Source: Thermoplasmatales archaeon E-plasma
GTDB taxonomy: Archaea; Thermoplasmatota; Thermoplasmata; Thermoplasmatales; Thermoplasmataceae
Assembly: GCA_000496135.1 (NCBI GenBank)
Contig: KI542674.1
Span: 492,418-556,417 of the forward strand
Length of the DNA stretch: 64,000 nt
Reading direction: 5' to 3'
Shown: positions 36,957 to 45,465 of the stretch, piece by piece
Layout of the letters: each line of letters begins with the position of its first letter
Position numbering within the stretch: position 1 is the stretch's first letter
The notes under the pieces: generated by a model
Database searches by the model: none
Told to the model about the DNA's origin: nothing
What the model saw: only the letters and a program-made list of their open reading frames with translations
Translations under genes and position numbers: made by a program

Positions 36957-38068
36957 ACAAATTTATAATCAAAAATAGAAAGCCCCTTGAAAGTTCATTT
37001 GTGCCTGAGGAGATTCTTCACCGCAATGTTGAAGTGGAAAAGATTGAAAGATCTGTGATTCTACCTCTGAGGATGGGATCATCAACCAACCTTTTAATAC
37101 ATGGCGATTCCGGAACCGGTAAAACTGTCACCATGAAATATGTAGTTTCAAGGCACCCGGAAATGAGTATATTTTATGAAAATGCAATTTCCAGCGGTAA
37201 TTTCAAAAATATTCTAATATCAGTTTTGAGAAGCATGGGAAAGGTAATGCCAGATCGTGGGACCAGCTATTCGCAAATATTCAGGAGCATGTCGCTTTCC
37301 ACTTCCGGCACCGGAGTTTTGATAATAGTGGACGAATGTGCCAATGCAATCAGAATGGATCCAAATGGCCTTTACAATATTCTGCGTGCTGGTGAGCTCT
37401 ATGGCGTAACCCTTGGAGTAATACTCGTTTCGGTTGATGATCCCCTTATATATATGAGTGAAAGAGAGAGAAAAACTTTGGGCCTCTTTTCCGGAATGAA
37501 ATTTTCAAAATATTCTGAGGAAGAACTTTATTCCATACTGATGCAGAGGGTATCCCTATCGCTTCAGGAAGGTACATATTCCGAAGAGATCATCAGATAT
37601 ATTGCTGAGATATCTTCTTCATTCGGCAGTGCAAGGGTTGCCATAGAATTGCTTCAAAAGGCTGCGTACAGCGCAGAATACCGGGAAGGCGGTGAAATAT
37701 CAGGCGAGGATGTCAGGACAGCCAAATCCATGATCAATCCGTATCTCACTGAAAGTAAACTTTCTGAGCTGGAAAGCGACGAACTAGTGGTTCTTCTTGC
37801 TGTATGCCAGGCTCTGGAAAATTCAAGCAGTACAGATACTGCAGATGTTTACGAAAGGTCTACCTCGCTCTTTGAACTTTATGGGCGCAAACCCATGGAT
37901 CTTCCGTTCATATATCGAACGACGAAAAAATTGCAAACTCTAGGTATCATTGAAGGCCGGATAACAGGAAAGGGTGACCGGAAAGGCGTTGAAAAGAGAC
38001 TTACACTGAGCGATGTGCCTGTTGCCATATTAGCAGACAAGCTCAGGCAGATTCTTGACAGGCTTTAA
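36953..38068 (+). CDS. Orc1/Cdc6-family AAA+ replication initiator
   Basis: 371 residues. Walker A HGDSGTGKTVTMKYV, Walker B VLIIVDECAN, sensor region FSGMKFSKYSEEELYSIL, AAA+ lid (about 195-260) and a C-terminal winged helix (about 285-371) match archaeal Orc1/Cdc6, which binds origins and loads MCM. The ATG overlaps the preceding radical SAM stop (ATGA). No origin-recognition-box repeats were seen nearby, and the gene is not bordered by a large spacer, so it may be a non-origin-linked paralogue. Confidence 0.87.
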   Translation: MNKFIIKNRKPLESSFVPEEILHRNVEVEKIERSVILPLRMGSSTNLLIHGDSGTGKTVTMKYVVSRHPEMSIFYENAISSGNFKNILISVLRSMGKVMPDRGTSYSQIFRSMSLSTSGTGVLIIVDECANAIRMDPNGLYNILRAGELYGVTLGVILVSVDDPLIYMSERERKTLGLFSGMKFSKYSEEELYSILMQRVSLSLQEGTYSEEIIRYIAEISSSFGSARVAIELLQKAAYSAEYREGGEISGEDVRTAKSMINPYLTESKLSELESDELVVLLAVCQALENSSSTDTADVYERSTSLFELYGRKPMDLPFIYRTTKKLQTLGIIEGRITGKGDRKGVEKRLTLSDVPVAILADKLRQILDRL

Positions 38069-38073
38069 TGATA

Positions 38074-40083
38074 TTATTCAAGCCAGTTTTCAAGGGTGAT
38101 TCTTCTGTTTGCCTTTGCATATGATATAATATACTGAAAAGGTTCAAATGCCCTGTGTATATATTTTTCATAGAAATTATAATCAGGAATATCTTCAGGG
38201 TTTTCTGCTATTATATGCCTCTTTCCGTCTTTTACAAGGACCTCCATTCTCTGCCCGGGGTTTTCATCCATGCCTGAAAGGCGCATGGATCTTATTGCGG
38301 CTTTCTGAATATTTTCCACACGGTAATCTTCAAGTCTTCTGGTTGGCTTTAAATTCAGAATAAAATCTTCCTTTCCCATCTTCCTTATGTTTGAAATGTA
38401 TCTGTTCCGTATCTGGTAAAGCTTCTCTGATGCTTCACCTATTTCATGTATATTTTTGCAATCAGAGAGTATACCAAGCAATTCTCTCTGCATTTTTCTT
38501 GATATATCAGGGACATCACTTCTCCTCAGATCTATACCCCTCACCTTCATGCCTGAGTTTTTCTTCCTCCCGAAATATCTGTTAAGAGAACCTAGACCTG
38601 ATCTTGCAGGCGGTACAAAGAGCCAGTCATAATGAGCGTCAAGAACTATATTTATCATGGTTTCCTTTTTTATTCTCCTTATTGCCTGAATTATGTTGCC
38701 TTCCCCTGTTATCCAAAGAGAATCAACTATTCCATGTATGATAGTAAATCCTTCCTCCTCACATATCCTCATTGCCCTTGAAAGTGCCCATCTGCCTATG
38801 GATGTTATGGCCTCATGGAGTTCAATCCTGCCAAACCTGGCATTCTTGTATCCTGTATAGCCGAATGAGGTAACGAGAAGCCATTTCAAAGCGGTATCCC
38901 TGTTTGAATACACCGCTCCCATGGGCTTTATGGTTTTGTATATGAGCCTCTCCTTAAGAAGTGGTTCTATGGCACTGGAAAGAAAGCCTCTGTCCATATG
39001 CACATAATATGGATTGTCACCAGGAAGTTTTATTTTTCCATGTCCGGGCGATGCCGTTACTGTTTCCGGGGAGAGATTGTAATTAACAATTATGGTAGGA
39101 TACATGGATGAGAAATCAATTTCATATATGTTTTCATATATTCCGGGATCAGGCTGCAACACAAACCCGCCCTTGTCTGTTACAAAAAGGGTTTCAATAG
39201 TTTTTTCCTTTTCGTGATCGTCCTTGAAAGCGGGAACAAGTATGCCGGATGAAAGGGCATTGTATATCTCCATTGACGAAACGGCAGTACCGGGAGTGAC
39301 GTTTGATGCCGTTTCAGGATTCAATGATGATATTTTCGATATTTCATAAATTCCATCCATGCCACTTTCAGAATAAATCATTGACGACTGGCTTATGCAT
39401 ATTTTACCATTTATTCTCACCCTGTCAGGACTATAATGCACCTGTCCGTATGATTCGTAAGTGCCCCCCCTGTTCTTTCTTATTCCAGGAATTTTGTATC
39501 CCGAATGTTCCATCCTCAGGAGAAATCTGTAAAAAGTACCGAGATGGTTATTATATATAATTACTGTTGAATCATCTATGGCAGAGCTTACTCGTTCCAT
39601 TGCGTTTTTGAGATTCTGTTCGACGGATCCATTTATTATGGCTCCAGAAAATTCTCCGGATTTTCCCTCTCTAATTATTATTTGAGCTGTTGATATATCC
39701 GGGTCCATATCGTACAGGGAATCTTTTTGAAAAAACCTGAGTTTATTCTGTGCCATGAATCTTAGAACCGGATCTATGGCAGCGTTGAAAACAGAAAATT
39801 TCCTTCCATAGCCGCAGTATTGAACAATCCTTATGATTTCCCTTTCCATTGAAGGGCTTACTGTTACTTTGATCCCGTTGAGGTTTCCAAATATATCCTG
39901 TGCTTCGATCCATGTATAGTCTATCCAATCGGAGTCATCAAACTGCCTTGACAGGAATTCCAGATCATATTTGTCTCCGGAAATGAATATATTAGAATAA
40001 TTTCTGTACATAGTTTTTTCAATCTTCCCCCCAATTAATTTCCATAGAGTTATTCTGTCTGTTCCTGTGGCATTGATGATCAT
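38074..40083 (-). CDS. B-family DNA polymerase, PolB2-like, exonuclease motifs lost
   Basis: About 669 residues from ATG 40083, shorter than replicative PolB (~780). Palm motif A is EIDFSSMYPTII (Asp near 323), motif B KWLLVTSFGYTGYKNARFG, motif C HGIVDSLWI, where the usual DTD is IVD but the second, metal-binding Asp is kept. The exonuclease motifs are degenerate: the ExoI position is DPDIST (no Glu) and ExoII is NNHLGTFY (Asp replaced by Tyr). This pattern matches archaeal PolB2, once thought inactive and in Sulfolobales linked to DNA-damage response. Last gene of a three-gene operon; the frame also opens at TTG 40098 inside the previous gene. Confidence 0.83.
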   Translation of the reverse strand: MIINATGTDRITLWKLIGGKIEKTMYRNYSNIFISGDKYDLEFLSRQFDDSDWIDYTWIEAQDIFGNLNGIKVTVSPSMEREIIRIVQYCGYGRKFSVFNAAIDPVLRFMAQNKLRFFQKDSLYDMDPDISTAQIIIREGKSGEFSGAIINGSVEQNLKNAMERVSSAIDDSTVIIYNNHLGTFYRFLLRMEHSGYKIPGIRKNRGGTYESYGQVHYSPDRVRINGKICISQSSMIYSESGMDGIYEISKISSLNPETASNVTPGTAVSSMEIYNALSSGILVPAFKDDHEKEKTIETLFVTDKGGFVLQPDPGIYENIYEIDFSSMYPTIIVNYNLSPETVTASPGHGKIKLPGDNPYYVHMDRGFLSSAIEPLLKERLIYKTIKPMGAVYSNRDTALKWLLVTSFGYTGYKNARFGRIELHEAITSIGRWALSRAMRICEEEGFTIIHGIVDSLWITGEGNIIQAIRRIKKETMINIVLDAHYDWLFVPPARSGLGSLNRYFGRKKNSGMKVRGIDLRRSDVPDISRKMQRELLGILSDCKNIHEIGEASEKLYQIRNRYISNIRKMGKEDFILNLKPTRRLEDYRVENIQKAAIRSMRLSGMDENPGQRMEVLVKDGKRHIIAENPEDIPDYNFYEKYIHRAFEPFQYIISYAKANRRITLENWLE

Positions 40084-40084
40084 T

Positions 40085-40309
40085 TTATCGCCTGTCAAGC
40101 AATTTTATTATCTCCATTAGTATGGAAATGACAAATCTGAGTTCTGCTTCAATATCTCCTGCAGATAGTTCTCCGGAATGTTTCCTGCCCATGATCATCA
40201 AAGTTTCAAGCACTTGCAGATCTTCCTTCCTCATGGATTCCTTTGAAGACGCAATCCTTGAGCATAGTGCCTCTACAGCCTGCCTTGAAGTGGTTGTCGA
40301 TCTTCCCAA
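40085..40309 (-). CDS. Small helical partner in PolB2 operon
   Basis: 74 residues, predicted helical (VEALCSRIASSKESMRKEDL, LRFVISILMEIIKLLDRR), unrecognised. The start is a TTG at 40309: a strong GAGGAG ribosome-binding site, itself within the end of the upstream gene, sits about 7 nt before it, which decides this start over internal Met 40234. Overlaps the upstream gene by 37 nt and ends 1 nt before the polymerase ATG, so all three are translationally coupled. Confidence 0.6.
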   Translation of the reverse strand: MGRSTTTSRQAVEALCSRIASSKESMRKEDLQVLETLMIMGRKHSGELSAGDIEAELRFVISILMEIIKLLDRR

Positions 40310-40743
40310 ATTTTCTCCTCCTCTGCCCTTATGCCTGCCATGGCCAGTTCTGCGGACTTCATGAAATATTTTAGCTTACCCGCCTTTCCAATCACGTTAA
40401 AAATTATGCGTGAACCCTGAATTGATGACTTTATCCTGAGCGATTCAAGTATAGTTTCTATCATTACAAGGTCCCATTCATCTGACACCCTTGAATATAT
40501 GAATAATATTGCCTTTTCTATGTATTGCTCCCGTAGTATACGAACAAGCTGATATGAAGTTAATACGCGTTGAACAAACACATCTTTTCCCTGAAGCATT
40601 TTCAGGTGATGTCCTGTTAGAATTATTCCGTCTGAGATAAGAAGGTTGATCTTCCCCTCATCGCCCATATAATCCATGCTTTTCATGAAGGACGCCCATG
40701 TAAAGCTTTCTGTAACCCATATGCGCAGATATCCTCTTTTCAC
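40273..40743 (-). CDS. RecA-fold-like protein without Walker A, first gene of PolB2 operon
   Basis: 156 residues, GTG start. No family was recognised with certainty. The segment KDVFVQRVLTSYQLVRIL followed by KAILFIYSRVSDEWDLVMIE and IIFNVIGK has the strand-helix order seen after the P-loop of RadA/ImuA-type proteins (NIxVARaxNxxHQ..., hydrophobic Walker B-like strand), but no GxxxxGK is present, so it would be a non-ATPase relative. Function is inferred from its operon with an exonuclease-dead polymerase. Confidence 0.55.
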   Translation of the reverse strand: MKRGYLRIWVTESFTWASFMKSMDYMGDEGKINLLISDGIILTGHHLKMLQGKDVFVQRVLTSYQLVRILREQYIEKAILFIYSRVSDEWDLVMIETILESLRIKSSIQGSRIIFNVIGKAGKLKYFMKSAELAMAGIRAEEEKIWEDRQPLQGRL

Positions 40744-40954
40744 CAGATTGAAATCTCTTCTGCAACAATATGTTTGTTCATGAGAAAAAAAATGAGTAAA
40801 TAGTCCAAAACAGCGGTTTTCCTGATAAAATTCAGCCTTAAGACCAACCGTCCATCAACTCCTAAAAGTTCTGTGGCATTTTATTATTTCAAGAGAATTT
40901 CAGTCTTATAATTGGAATAGTATACTATATATACTTCTATGATAATAGCTACAA
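40744..40954. other. 211-bp divergent promoter region
   Basis: Separates the minus-strand PolB2 operon from a plus-strand membrane protein. A clear TATA element for the plus-strand gene is at 40922-40932. No ORF or RNA gene is seen. The region controlling the PolB2 operon should lie near 40,760-40,790. Confidence 0.4.
40922..40932 (+). promoter_or_regulatory. TATA box for the small membrane protein gene
   Basis: TACTATATATA is centred about 27 nt before the ATG at 40955, the classic archaeal spacing for a leaderless message. Confidence 0.6.
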
Positions 40955-41263
40955 ATGACTGACCTTAGTCCGACATTAATACTGGCCCTTACTTTTGTAG
41001 TTGGGCTCCTTTTAGGTCTTGCCATAAAGAAGGGGGTTGTAGCCCTTATTCTGGGATTGGTTGCAATATTTCTGGCATCATACATTGGATTTTCACTTGC
41101 TCCAAATTATTCAGTTCAGGATATTCTCAATAAAATAGGAAGCCATACAAGTATTGTTGTAGATGAAGTTCAAAAACTCATAAGTATAGGCTATGATGCA
41201 TCGCTGACCATTACAATTGCTCTATTTGCTGTAGGCTTATTAATAGGTTTATGGAAAGGATGA
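40955..41263 (+). CDS. Small membrane protein, unknown function
   Basis: 102 residues with three hydrophobic segments (about 8-27, 29-50, 80-100) and an amphipathic linker (QDILNKIGSHTSIVVDEVQK). No recognised family. A leaderless transcript is predicted from the TATA spacing. Confidence 0.65.
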   Translation: MTDLSPTLILALTFVVGLLLGLAIKKGVVALILGLVAIFLASYIGFSLAPNYSVQDILNKIGSHTSIVVDEVQKLISIGYDASLTITIALFAVGLLIGLWKG

Positions 41264-41315
41264 AATTGCATATGAAAATGTGATTCCTGATTTAAAAACA
41301 TAAAATTTTGTATCC

Positions 41316-42581
41316 TTAATGCGATTCCATGAAAACACCAAGACTTTGAAGATCATTGAAAAAATCTGCATAGCTTTTCTTGACATTTTCTGTGTTGCAA
41401 AGAGTGGTATCAGATCCAGAAATAACTATTGCTACTGCTGCAGCCATGATCATCCTGTGATCTTTAAAATCAAATGAGTAAGGTTGTTTGATTTCCTTTC
41501 CCCTTCGTATATTCAAGGTCGTTCCATCTTTTATTATGGATGCCCCAAAATCCTCTGCCAATTTTATGATAGATGATGCTCTATCGCTCTCCTTGAATGA
41601 TAATCTGCCAATATTTCTGATCTTTATTCCATTTTCAGAAAAAATACCTATGACCGACATTATGGGGGCAAGATCCGGATTTTGATCTGCATCAAGTTCC
41701 ACAGAATCGAGTTGCGATTGCCTGCATTCAATCTCAAGACCGTTTTCCTCTCTTTGGAACGTCTTCAAATAAGGTTTTAATATATTGAGAATAGCGGAAT
41801 CAGGCTGAAGAGAATTTGCCGAAAGTCCTGAAACTCTTATCCCCTCCTTTGAACCAAGTAATCCGAGAACGATAAAATATGCTGCTGATGAAAAATCTGA
41901 TTCCACCATTAATTTAATTTGCCCCTTGTATGGAGTACCGGAAACAGAAATGGTTTGATTTTCTCTTGTCACAGTAAAACCAAAATCTGAAAGACACTTC
42001 TCTGTAATATCAATATAGCCTGTTGAAGTGTTTTTTCCCTCTATGATTATTTTTCCTTCTAATAATCCTCCTGCGAAGAGTAACATCAGGGAACTTACAA
42101 ACTGAGAGCTCAATCCGCCATTGATTTTCATGTCCATTGATTGAATGTGTGATGAGTCTACCTCTATTTCATTTTTTGAAATACGTTTTATTTTTACCCC
42201 TGCTGCAGTGAGAGCCGATTCCAGTGGTCCGTTTGGCCTGACTGAAAGTGATTCTGCAAGCTCATAGACAGTTTTGCACATCATTCCTGATATTAAGCCC
42301 AACGATAAACGAAAAGAAGTGGCTGATTCTCCCGCATAGACTTTTTCAGGGCACTTGAATTTCCCGTTTATTGAAATTTCACGGTCTCTGTAATCAACTG
42401 TAAAATTTGAATCTCTTGCTATCCCCATTGCCACCATTTCATCCTCAGAACCTGAAACGTTAAGGATTTTAGTGGAACCTTCCCTGCTCATCGCCAGCAG
42501 GATATACCTTTGCGTGAAACTCTTGCTTGATGGTGGTGTTATAGTTCCAGCTAGATGATGTGCTTTTAATTTAACCTTCAT
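41316..42581 (-). CDS. aroA: 3-phosphoshikimate 1-carboxyvinyltransferase (EPSP synthase)
   Basis: 421 residues. Motifs: TPPSSKSFTQRYILLA, YAGESATSFRLSLGLI (usually GNAGTxxR, so altered), SVRPNGPLESAL, GGLSSQFVSSLML, SDFSSAAYFIV, NPDLAPIM and FKESDRASSI. It catalyses the sixth shikimate step. Last gene of aroB-aroE-aroK-aroA, overlapping aroK by 11 nt. Confidence 0.95.
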   Translation of the reverse strand: MKVKLKAHHLAGTITPPSSKSFTQRYILLAMSREGSTKILNVSGSEDEMVAMGIARDSNFTVDYRDREISINGKFKCPEKVYAGESATSFRLSLGLISGMMCKTVYELAESLSVRPNGPLESALTAAGVKIKRISKNEIEVDSSHIQSMDMKINGGLSSQFVSSLMLLFAGGLLEGKIIIEGKNTSTGYIDITEKCLSDFGFTVTRENQTISVSGTPYKGQIKLMVESDFSSAAYFIVLGLLGSKEGIRVSGLSANSLQPDSAILNILKPYLKTFQREENGLEIECRQSQLDSVELDADQNPDLAPIMSVIGIFSENGIKIRNIGRLSFKESDRASSIIKLAEDFGASIIKDGTTLNIRRGKEIKQPYSFDFKDHRMIMAAAVAIVISGSDTTLCNTENVKKSYADFFNDLQSLGVFMESH

Positions 42582-43404
42582 ATATTTCCTCAGTCTTTGC
42601 CGGTTTATTTGTAAAATGAGTTTTTATTGGTGAAAGATTGAGCCGTTTTAAGTTCTCACATGCCCTCATTGCTTCATCTTCATTGTCAAATACTGCAAAT
42701 ATTGCCGGCCCTTTTCCGCTCTGGCCACATATGAGGGGATGAGTTTTTTCAATTGATTCCATGGTGTAACTATCCCTCCCCAAAATATCCATGAATATTT
42801 CACCGTTGGCTTTCATTGCTTCAAGGAATTTTCCTTTAACTACCATTTCCTCAACATCATTAAATTCCACCATATATTTAGAAAAGTCTGTCTTGCCGAT
42901 GTCAAAAGAACTTCTTTCATGATTCCCTGGAATTATTATCACGACTTTTTCCTCTACAAGAGATCTCTTTAAGAGAATTTTTTCATTGTTATCGGTATAG
43001 CATAAACCACCAAAAATACATGTGCAGTTATCATCAAAGGCTCCTGTGAAGGATATTTTCAAAAGTTTTGAAATATGAGACGATTCGACTGCAATTTGCT
43101 GTTCTGATTGAAATATCTTAAAGATTTTATTCAGAGAAAGGAGAACTCCGGAGACCATTGCGCTGCTGCTTTTTAAACCCATGCCCTGGGGTATCATTGA
43201 AACTATTTCGATCTGTGGGGGAGTTGAAATATTATACCTTTCCTGAATTATGGAAATCAACTCTTTGAATCTATAATTAGATTCGCCAGATTCCCTCATT
43301 GTAATTTTCATGGGTAGGTCTATTGCAACAGAGGCACCATGCCCATTTGCGAATGCACTTAGCACAGATAATCCCCCATTAATTATAGTTACGACTGTTT
43401 TCAT
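42571..43404 (-). CDS. aroK: Archaeal (GHMP-type) shikimate kinase
   Basis: 277 residues of the GHMP kinase superfamily, not the P-loop AroK of bacteria: ANGHGASVAIDLPMKITM, PQGMGLKSSSAMVSGVLLSL (the GHMP glycine loop), TGAFDDNCTCIFGG and GQSGKGPAIFAVF. It phosphorylates shikimate. Overlaps aroE by 4 nt (ATGA) and aroA by 11 nt. Confidence 0.93.
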   Translation of the reverse strand: MKTVVTIINGGLSVLSAFANGHGASVAIDLPMKITMRESGESNYRFKELISIIQERYNISTPPQIEIVSMIPQGMGLKSSSAMVSGVLLSLNKIFKIFQSEQQIAVESSHISKLLKISFTGAFDDNCTCIFGGLCYTDNNEKILLKRSLVEEKVVIIIPGNHERSSFDIGKTDFSKYMVEFNDVEEMVVKGKFLEAMKANGEIFMDILGRDSYTMESIEKTHPLICGQSGKGPAIFAVFDNEDEAMRACENLKRLNLSPIKTHFTNKPAKTEEIYEG

Positions 43405-44222
43405 TTTTTGCCGCTTCCTTCAAGATTTCTCCTTACCATGTTAAATATTTCAATATTCGGATAACTTCCGTGGAACAGATTGTAAGATTCGTATGCCTGC
43501 TGGAAGAACATTTCTCTCCCGTTAATGCATAATGCCTTTGCCTTAGCAGCGATCCTTAGAAACGATGTATCGGTATTTGCATAAATCAGATCGATCGCCA
43601 CTGCATCTTTGGAAAAGTTAGTGTCTTTCACTGGAGATGTATCATTCTCGTTCATACCCAGAGGTGTACAATTTATAATGATATCATATTGATTTTCCGT
43701 TGAATATCCAACTATTTCTGTTCCTTCCATGTATTCAAATCCCTGAAATTTTGATTTTGCCTTCGCCGGATCCCTGGATAGAACTGTTATTGAATGTGTA
43801 TCAAAATCTGAAATCAATGTATATAATATTGTTCGGAACACTCCGCCTGTGCCTGCGATACATACCTTTTTTTCATGGAAATCGACCGCATTCAATTCAA
43901 CGGTTCTTTTAAATCCGGCATAATCTGTGTTATGGGCCATAAGGGTTCCGGATTCGTTACTGATTGCATTTGCGCTGCCCAGCCTCCAGACAAGTGGATC
44001 TCTCTGCGATATATACCTTAAGATGATTTCCTTATAGGGTGATGTTACGTTAAAGCCCGCCATAGATGATGATGCAAATTCAATAAAATTATCAATTGAA
44101 GTCAAATTGAGATCAATAGCAGCATAGAAACACTTCATCTTGCTTTGAGCATATAAACTGTTGAAGAGGGTTTGACTCCACGAATTCCTTACCGGTGAAC
44201 CTATGAGACCTGTGATTTTCAT
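43401..44222 (-). CDS. aroE: Shikimate dehydrogenase
   Basis: 273 residues. IGSPVRNSWSQTLFNSLY (shikimate site), GFNVTSPYKEIIL with the catalytic Lys, ANAISNE and NTDYAGF, NADP-binding VCIAGTGGVFRTIL, NCTPLGMN, and FQQAYESYNLF. Reduces 3-dehydroshikimate. Coupled to aroK by an ATGA overlap. Confidence 0.95.
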   Translation of the reverse strand: MKITGLIGSPVRNSWSQTLFNSLYAQSKMKCFYAAIDLNLTSIDNFIEFASSSMAGFNVTSPYKEIILRYISQRDPLVWRLGSANAISNESGTLMAHNTDYAGFKRTVELNAVDFHEKKVCIAGTGGVFRTILYTLISDFDTHSITVLSRDPAKAKSKFQGFEYMEGTEIVGYSTENQYDIIINCTPLGMNENDTSPVKDTNFSKDAVAIDLIYANTDTSFLRIAAKAKALCINGREMFFQQAYESYNLFHGSYPNIEIFNMVRRNLEGSGKK

Positions 44223-44236
44223 TTATCCGCGCTCCT

Positions 44237-45325
44237 TTACCGATTTCTTGAGAACTCATCCAAGGCTTCCCGAATGATTTCAATGGGCACAGCATTTAAA
44301 GACATTTCACCCAATTTAACTGGTATAGAGATATAGATCTTACCGTCACGGGCTTTCTTGTCATTCCTTATGATATTTAACATATTTTCTATGCTGTATT
44401 GAGCTGTGTTAACGGGTTTAATTGAAAATTTGTTCATGAGTTCTGTGATTATTGAATGAAAATCATCCTCCGCAATACCCATCTTTTTTGATATCAGTGA
44501 TTCCACCAGCATTCCTGTAACTATGGCCCTTCCGTGGCTTACAGCAGATTTTGAAATACTTTCCAGAGCGTGACCCACAGTATGACCGAAATTAAGTTTA
44601 GCCCTTATTCCGTTCTGATCGTAAAAATCTCTTGATACAATATCGTGTTTGATCCTGATGCTCTTTGAAATTAATCTGGTTAGCTGACTATTATTCTTTA
44701 TGTCATGCAAATCACTAAACTGCGAAATTACTGAAAATATATCTGTCTTTTCAATTATGGCATATTTTATTATTTCCCCGAGACCGTCCTTCAAATATGA
44801 ATCTTCAGAAGCCGTAAGGAAATGTGTATCAGCCAATACAACTGATGGTTCATAAAAAGTACCGATGACGTTTTTGACGCCTCCATAATTAATTCCATTC
44901 TTCCCCCCTATGGAACTGTCGACCTGAGAGAGGAGTGTTGTCGGTATTGCCATTAACTTCATTCCCCTCTTATATGTAGCTGCTACAAAGCCTGTCATAT
45001 CTCCGACCGTTCCACCTCCCACATATCCTATCAGGGAATTTTTCTCGATCTGGTTTTCAAGCATTACGCTCATAATTTTTTGATAACTCTTGATATTTTT
45101 AAGATTCTCTCCATCAGAAACGGTGAATTTAATACTCCCTTCGCCTATTTTTCCAAAATCTGGAAGATATCCCTGGAATTTTTCATCCACATTTTTGCTT
45201 ACGATAAATATTGCTTTTTGATTATCATTGCAGTAATCCCATATATGCTTGAGGATTTTTTCACCAATGATATAAGTTGTCTCGAATTCCCCTCTTTTTA
45301 GTATAAATCGTTCTGCCTCGGTCAT
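44237..45325 (-). CDS. aroB: 3-dehydroquinate synthase (canonical AroB)
   Basis: 362 residues. NAD-binding GYVGGGTVGDMTGFVAATYK, PTTLLSQVDSSIGGKNGIN, the zinc ligands in KLNFGHTVGHALE and SHGRAIVTGM. Many archaea use the alternative ADH/DHQ-synthase II route; a canonical AroB implies DAHP as precursor here. First of the aro operon (14 nt before aroE). Dehydroquinate dehydratase and chorismate synthase are not in the window. Confidence 0.94.
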   Translation of the reverse strand: MTEAERFILKRGEFETTYIIGEKILKHIWDYCNDNQKAIFIVSKNVDEKFQGYLPDFGKIGEGSIKFTVSDGENLKNIKSYQKIMSVMLENQIEKNSLIGYVGGGTVGDMTGFVAATYKRGMKLMAIPTTLLSQVDSSIGGKNGINYGGVKNVIGTFYEPSVVLADTHFLTASEDSYLKDGLGEIIKYAIIEKTDIFSVISQFSDLHDIKNNSQLTRLISKSIRIKHDIVSRDFYDQNGIRAKLNFGHTVGHALESISKSAVSHGRAIVTGMLVESLISKKMGIAEDDFHSIITELMNKFSIKPVNTAQYSIENMLNIIRNDKKARDGKIYISIPVKLGEMSLNAVPIEIIREALDEFSRNR

Positions 45326-45465
45326 TTTCTAAACAACAAATGCTTATCCCATAATATATTTAGCCTTTTCAAAAGTTGCCATATAATTGAAATTAACATT
45401 ACAAAACCCAATGGTCGCTGCTCAAAACTAAAAATGTTTTTAGTCATAGCGATGATTATGGCCAT

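Noticed and set aside
36953..38068. Chromosomal replication origin next to orc1/cdc6
   Set aside because: No origin-recognition-box-like repeats or A+T-rich spacer; the gene overlaps its neighbour upstream and has 5 bp to the next gene.
38074..40083. Replicative PolB (PolB1/B3) for the exonuclease-dead polymerase
   Set aside because: It is shorter, lacks the ExoI Glu and ExoII Asp, and has an altered motif C, so PolB2 fits better.
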